Assembly (NCBI GenBank): GCA_905200265.1
Contig: CAJKJS010000038.1
Location: 1 to 9,507, forward strand
DNA from: an uncultured Oscillospiraceae bacterium
GTDB taxonomy: Bacteria; Bacillota; Clostridia; Oscillospirales; Acutalibacteraceae
Direction: 5' to 3'
Length of the DNA: 9,507 nt
A program made the position numbers and the translations under genes. The notes under the pieces were generated by a model. That model was not told the DNA's origin, did not search any database, and worked only from the letters and a program-made list of their open reading frames with translations. The stretch's first letter is position 1. Every line of letters starts with the position of its first letter. Positions 6,074 through 9,507 of the stretch are shown piece by piece.

Positions 6074-6104
6074 TGTACAGTTTTAGATTTTTTTTCATGT
6101 ACAG
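6056..6104. promoter_or_regulatory. Candidate PdxR operator cluster (three GTACAG/CTGTAC sites)
   Basis: AAACTGTAC (6056-6064) and GTACAGTTT (6075-6083) form a perfect 9+9 inverted repeat with a 10-nt spacer. A third copy, ATGTACAG (6097-6104), directly repeats the second (6073-6080) at a distance of 24 bp. The set lies in the only divergent region of the locus, next to the MocR gene. MocR regulators of the PdxR/GabR type are known to bind mixed direct and inverted repeats between themselves and their divergent targets, so these are the natural operator candidates. Confidence 0.65.
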
Positions 6105-6126
6105 ATGCGTGAAAAAGCGGTATGAT
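6098..6126 (+). promoter_or_regulatory. Putative pdxR promoter overlapping the third operator copy
   Basis: TGTACA (6098-6103) and TATGAT (6121-6126) are 17 bp apart. The predicted start lies near 6133, so the leader is very short, with AAGGAGGG (6133-6140) 6 nt before the ATG. The -35 hexamer coincides with the third GTACAG site, which suggests that the regulator represses its own gene. Confidence 0.55.
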
Positions 6127-6146
6127 AGAAAAAAGGAGGGAATACC

Positions 6147-7520
6147 ATGGTTTATGAAAGTATCCAACTTGATGAAACAGAAAGAGAACCGCTTTACGAA
6201 CAGCTGTACCGGGCCATACGAACGGCCATTGAACAGGGTAGGCTGGCGCCGAATAGCCGTGTACCATCCATCCGTCGGGGCGCGGAAGACTGGGGCATCA
6301 GCCGCACGACCGTGGAAGAAGCCTACCAGCAACTGTGTGTAGAAGGGTATTTGCGCAATGTACCGAAACGGGGGTTTTTTGTTCAGGGGGGATCAGATCC
6401 ACAAAAACTGACTGTTCCCGCCATAAAAGCGACGCCCGTTATTCTGCCGCCCCGCTCCGCTATCCCCATGGTGTCATACGATTTTGGGACGGAATCCGTA
6501 GACGCAGCCCATACGGACAGCGTGCGGTGGCAAAAGCAGATTCGTCAGGTACTAGCTGATACCACTGCCATTGCTTCTTATGGGGACCCGCAGGGAGAAA
6601 TCAGCTTACGCCGGGCGTTGTCGGTGTATACGTATCATGTGCGAGGGGTAACGGCGCCGCCGGAGCGGATTGTGATAGGAGCTGGTATTCAGCCCTTACT
6701 GATTCAACTGTGTGCCCTGCTGTCTGAAAAACGGATTGCCATGCCCTCGGCGCCGTTTCCCCAGGCCGAGCGGGTGTTTGCCGATGCCGGGTTTGAAATC
6801 GTACGGCTTTCGGAAGATGACAGTGGTCCGGTACCTGGTGCTTTGCAGGCAAGCGGTGTACATCAGGTGTTACTAACTCCTTCATCGGGCCGGGTGATCC
6901 CCCCGGCCCGGCGGCAGGAATTGTTAAAATGGGCCAGGGACAATGGGGGGTGGCTGATTGAGGATGATTATAATGGGGAGCTGCGGTACCGGGCACGGCC
7001 AGTACCCGCTTTACAAGGTATGGGGGGCGAAGACTGGGTGGCTTATATCGGTTCCTTTTCCAAATTATTATTGCCCAGTGTGCGACTAGGTTACATGGTA
7101 CTGCCGCCCCGGCTGTGTAAGCGGTATAGCAGCCGGTCCTTAGCGTATCACCAAACGGCTTCGAAAATTGAACAACTGGCACTGGCGTCGTATATTTCAG
7201 AGGGATATCTCGAAAAGCACCTGCGCCGTATGCGCAAATTATATGCAGAAAAAAGTTCTTTACTTTTGCGAGCACTGCGCGATACATTTGGAAGTGGGGC
7301 TACAGTGTCTTTACGGGAAACATCACTATCCGTTCGCTTGACGCTACCCGGTTTGCAAGGGAAACAGGCCGTGGAAGCAGCGGCGAAAAACGGTGTACGA
7401 CTGCGTGCCGATGGCGAAAAGCAGAGTAGCCTCATTTTAGGGTTTGCCGGTATTCCTTCCGAAAAAATTACCGAAGGAGTTCGGGAACTGGAAAAAAGCA
7501 TACGGGGACTGTGGAAGTAA
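6147..7520 (+). CDS. pdxR: MocR-family (GntR-aminotransferase fusion) regulator, probable PdxR
   Basis: Transcription factor expected to sense PLP and control the divergent B6 operon. The 457-residue protein has an N-terminal GntR winged helix (about 8-80: LYEQLYRAIRTAIEQGRL, the recognition helix region ISRTTVEEAYQQL, the wing ending GFFV) and a fold-type I aminotransferase-like domain (about 110-455). PLP-binding residues can be placed: IEDDYNGELRY at 271-281 (Asp273, Tyr275), the Schiff-base lysine in IGSFSKLL (Lys306), and Arg313 in SVRLGY, with the same 33- and 7-residue spacings I recall for GabR. Two features are odd: the usual SHQxPxG loop is shortened to TPSSGRV (245-250), and the C-terminal LRLGF motif, whose Arg binds a substrate carboxylate, reads LILGF (429-433). 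Both fit a sensor of PLP alone. Start at 6147 follows AAGGAGGG at 6 nt. Identity as PdxR rather than another MocR rests on the neighbouring pdxY operon. Confidence 0.88.
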   Translation: MVYESIQLDETEREPLYEQLYRAIRTAIEQGRLAPNSRVPSIRRGAEDWGISRTTVEEAYQQLCVEGYLRNVPKRGFFVQGGSDPQKLTVPAIKATPVILPPRSAIPMVSYDFGTESVDAAHTDSVRWQKQIRQVLADTTAIASYGDPQGEISLRRALSVYTYHVRGVTAPPERIVIGAGIQPLLIQLCALLSEKRIAMPSAPFPQAERVFADAGFEIVRLSEDDSGPVPGALQASGVHQVLLTPSSGRVIPPARRQELLKWARDNGGWLIEDDYNGELRYRARPVPALQGMGGEDWVAYIGSFSKLLLPSVRLGYMVLPPRLCKRYSSRSLAYHQTASKIEQLALASYISEGYLEKHLRRMRKLYAEKSSLLLRALRDTFGSGATVSLRETSLSVRLTLPGLQGKQAVEAAAKNGVRLRADGEKQSSLILGFAGIPSEKITEGVRELEKSIRGLWK

Positions 7521-7567
7521 AAATCAGGGAAAGGTAAAGAAGCTGTCACATTTTTTTCACACAGGTT

Positions 7568-7576
7568 TGGCATACT
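7568..7576 (+). promoter_or_regulatory. Possible extended -10 promoter for the HtrA gene
   Basis: TGGCATACT (7568-7576) reads as an extended -10 (TG, one base, CATACT) 72 bp before the HtrA start. No convincing -35 lies 16-18 bp upstream. No clear terminator ends pdxR in 7521-7567 either, so read-through from pdxR remains possible. Confidence 0.3.
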
Positions 7577-7587
7577 ACAGACAGTCG

Positions 7588-7612
7588 CAAGAGCGAAAGT
7601 GAGTCGCTCTTG
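7588..7612 (+). repeat. Perfect stem-loop in the HtrA gene leader
   Basis: CAAGAGCGA (7588-7596) and TCGCTCTTG (7604-7612) form a perfect 9-bp stem with a 7-nt loop. No T tract follows, so it is not a typical terminator. It ends 17 nt before the AAAGGA ribosome site and could act on mRNA stability or translation, or be a protein-binding palindrome. Confidence 0.6.
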
Positions 7613-7647
7613 AACGGCCATTGTTTTGGAAAGGAAATGATGAAACG

Positions 7648-9273
7648 ATGACGAATCCTGTGGATAAGTTCACGAATGAATACGAGAAAAATTCCCATAT
7701 ACCGCAAGAAACTTCCCATACTGTCCCTACCGGTGAGGCCCAATCGGTCGGAGCAGCGCAAACCGTAAAGACGGAAACACTGGCTTCCTCCCAACCATCG
7801 CAGCCGGTACAAACGCAGACAACGGCGCAGACGTCCTCGTATGCGGCGGGCCAGTACAACTGGCAGAGTGCGGCGTCTACGCCGAACCAGGGAACGGGAA
7901 CGTATCCCTATGCCAGTCAGTCCCCTTACACTGGATATGGGAACACCCAGAGTCCGTATGGATACACGCCTTCCTATGGAGGCGGCGGCCAGCCGCCGGT
8001 TCAACCGCCTCATGGAGCTAAACCCGGAAAAACGCCGAAAGCCCCCAAAGCACCCAAGGTCAAAAAACCGATGGGCAAAGGCGGAAAAATGGCTATGCGC
8101 GTTCTGTGCGTGGTGCTATGCTGTGTGTTGGTTAGTGGCGTTTCGGTAGCTTCTGTGATCGGATTGATCAACAGCGGGTACATTCAGGTGACAGGTTCCA
8201 GTGCAGATGGAGACGCCCATGCGGCCTTTACCATCACAAAAGTGGTGCAGGAAAATAGCGAAACGAGTGATACGGACAGCAGCACCGTACAGACCCTGAG
8301 CAATTCCGAAATTGCCGAAAAGGTAATTCCGTCGGTTGTCGGCATTGAAAATTATCAGAAAGCGACCGGTGGCGGCATCTTGGGTGATTTTACCACCGAA
8401 GACGAAAGCAGCAGCGAACTTTCGCCCCAGAGCGAAGGCAGCGGCGTCATTGCAACCAGCGATGGGTATATTATTACGAACGCCCACGTGGTAGAAGGCG
8501 CCGATACCCTGAAAGTTGTTCTGTATGACGGAACAACGTATACGGCCGAACTAGTAGGATCTGACAGTGTAACGGACTTGGCTCTGCTGAAAATTGATGC
8601 CACAGGGCTAACGGCCGCTGAATTTGGTGATTCCGACAGCTTGCAAGTCGGCGATTCCGTGGCAGCGGTTGGGAACCCTGGCGGACTACAGTTTAGCTCC
8701 AGCTGCACGTATGGCCATATTTCGGCGCTGAACCGTGAAATTACCAACTCGGAATACGGATACTCCATGGACTGCATTCAGGTGGATGCGGCTATTAACC
8801 CCGGTAATAGTGGTGGTGCCCTCGTAAACGAATACGGTCAGGTTGTGGGCATTACGTCTTCGAAGATCGTTGATACCAGCTTTGAAGGCATTGGATTCGC
8901 GATTCCGGTCAATACGGTGCAAGATATTATTACGGACCTGATGAACTACGGGTATGTAAAAGATCGTGCTATGCTGGGAATTACTGGTCAGTACCTGGAT
9001 GCCAGTACCGCTCGCTTCTATGGCCTGACAGAAGGTTGGTATGTGGCCGAAGTCAATAACGAATCGGCCCAAAAGGCAGGCCTGCAAAAGGGCGATGTGA
9101 TTACAAAAGTGAACGGAACCGATGTGAATTCTTCTACGGTGCTCAGTAATTTGCTGACGAAAAAGAAGCCTGGGGACACGGTGACGCTAACGGTTTACCG
9201 GTACTTGGAAGATAAAACATTGGAAATTGAAGTGACTTTGATCGAAAGCCAGCATCAGTCGACAGACGAATAA
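7648..9273 (+). CDS. htrA: Membrane-anchored HtrA/DegP-like serine protease
   Basis: Trypsin-like protease/chaperone acting on misfolded proteins outside the membrane. The 541-residue product has a cytoplasmic, Gln/Ser/Thr/Pro/Tyr/Gly-rich low-complexity tail (about 1-120), a lysine- and proline-rich basic stretch with KAPK repeats (about 125-147), one membrane segment (about 150-173), a linker, a protease domain (about 220-430) and one PDZ domain (about 438-531). The catalytic triad is intact: His280 in ITNAHVVEG, Asp310 in VTDLALLK and Ser388 in NPGNSGGAL. The start at 7648 follows AAAGGA (7630-7635) at 12 nt, slightly long; a TTG codon at 7621 in the same frame has no ribosome site. The gene ends at a strong terminator. 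Bacillus HtrA-type genes are usually induced by secretion or heat stress, but no CssR or CtsR site is evident. The position next to pdxR seems incidental. Confidence 0.95.
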   Translation: MTNPVDKFTNEYEKNSHIPQETSHTVPTGEAQSVGAAQTVKTETLASSQPSQPVQTQTTAQTSSYAAGQYNWQSAASTPNQGTGTYPYASQSPYTGYGNTQSPYGYTPSYGGGGQPPVQPPHGAKPGKTPKAPKAPKVKKPMGKGGKMAMRVLCVVLCCVLVSGVSVASVIGLINSGYIQVTGSSADGDAHAAFTITKVVQENSETSDTDSSTVQTLSNSEIAEKVIPSVVGIENYQKATGGGILGDFTTEDESSSELSPQSEGSGVIATSDGYIITNAHVVEGADTLKVVLYDGTTYTAELVGSDSVTDLALLKIDATGLTAAEFGDSDSLQVGDSVAAVGNPGGLQFSSSCTYGHISALNREITNSEYGYSMDCIQVDAAINPGNSGGALVNEYGQVVGITSSKIVDTSFEGIGFAIPVNTVQDIITDLMNYGYVKDRAMLGITGQYLDASTARFYGLTEGWYVAEVNNESAQKAGLQKGDVITKVNGTDVNSSTVLSNLLTKKKPGDTVTLTVYRYLEDKTLEIEVTLIESQHQSTDE

Positions 9274-9289
9274 GATCAAAAAGATCCAT

Positions 9290-9331
9290 GGCCAAAGGTA
9301 ATGAATATTATTACCTTTGGCCGGTTTTGTT
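9290..9331 (+). terminator. Rho-independent terminator after the HtrA gene
   Basis: GGCCAAAGGTAAT (9290-9302) pairs perfectly over 13 bp with ATTACCTTTGGCC (9310-9322) around a 7-nt loop, followed by GGTTTTGTT. It begins 16 nt after the stop codon. Confidence 0.93.
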
Positions 9332-9507
9332 AAAAATGTGCGTACTTTTCGTAGAAAACCCGAAAAAAGTTTCAAAAAATTTCAAAAAGACTACTTCCCT
9401 TTTGCAAAAAAATGCGCTATAATATCACTAGCATTGAGGAAGAAATCCTTCCTACTTTTCTATTGTGTATAAGCCTTTTTCATAAATCTCCTTTTTCAAA
9501 CGGAAAC
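9332..9507 (+). promoter_or_regulatory. Promoter-like AT-rich region for a gene beyond the window
   Basis: A perfect TATAAT lies at 9418-9423. Upstream there is an A/T-rich tract with a direct repeat TTTCAAAAA (9370-9378 and 9380-9388, period 10 bp), which resembles an UP element. The -35 is poor at normal spacing (TTCCCT); TTGCAA upstream lies too close. Downstream, AGGAAG/CTTCCT (9437-9453) forms a 6-bp hairpin in the presumed leader. No ORF begins in this stretch; the gene served lies outside the window. Confidence 0.4.

Noticed and set aside
6601..7287. A long minus-strand ORF (228 codons) opposite pdxR.
   Set aside because: Its translation shows no recognisable family and the opposite strand encodes a full MocR protein; it is an antisense shadow.

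Overview
The window looks like a piece of a mid-GC Firmicutes chromosome, most likely a gut-type Clostridia (Oscillospiraceae/Ruminococcaceae-like). The grounds are strong purine-rich Shine-Dalgarno sites, consensus SigA promoters, an M-box magnesium riboswitch with an intrinsic terminator, an ECF-type vitamin S component without its energising module nearby, and an HtrA protease with a long low-complexity cytoplasmic tail. The species assignment is inference. I see no insertion sequences, CRISPR arrays, tRNA, rRNA or phage genes.

Left part, minus strand (1-3120): a DAHP synthase gene (first step of aromatic amino acid synthesis) with its own promoter, then the terminator of a magnesium transporter gene, mgtE. 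Upstream of mgtE lies a leader of about 500 nt. In transcript order it holds a perfect-consensus promoter, a well-formed M-box (ykoK) Mg2+ riboswitch, an intrinsic terminator, a 35-codon ORF with a good Shine-Dalgarno site, about 115 nt of further leader, and the mgtE start.

Middle part (3191-7520): what looks like a complete vitamin B6 salvage and homeostasis locus. On the minus strand, one operon reads pdxY-type pyridoxal/pyridoxamine kinase, a UPF0340 (YwlG/TIGR01440) protein of unknown function, a YggS-family PLP-homeostasis protein, and an ECF transporter S component. It ends in a hairpin that overlaps the last codons of the S component. Divergent from it is a MocR-family (GntR-aminotransferase) regulator, best read as PdxR. 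The 155-bp divergent region holds three copies of a GTACAG/CTGTAC motif that overlap the promoter elements of both transcription units. The working model is that PdxR senses PLP and sets B6 uptake (S component), phosphorylation (PdxY) and PLP handling (YggS). The S component would therefore be a B6-vitamer transporter subunit, and the UPF0340 protein may have a B6-linked role.

Right part, plus strand (7521-9507): a membrane-anchored HtrA/DegP-like serine protease with catalytic His-Asp-Ser and a PDZ domain, a strong terminator, and a promoter-like region that probably serves a gene beyond the window.

The most interesting points are the B6 locus with its operator architecture, the unusual cofactor/substrate-pocket residues of the regulator, and the candidate leader ORF between the Mg2+ riboswitch and mgtE.
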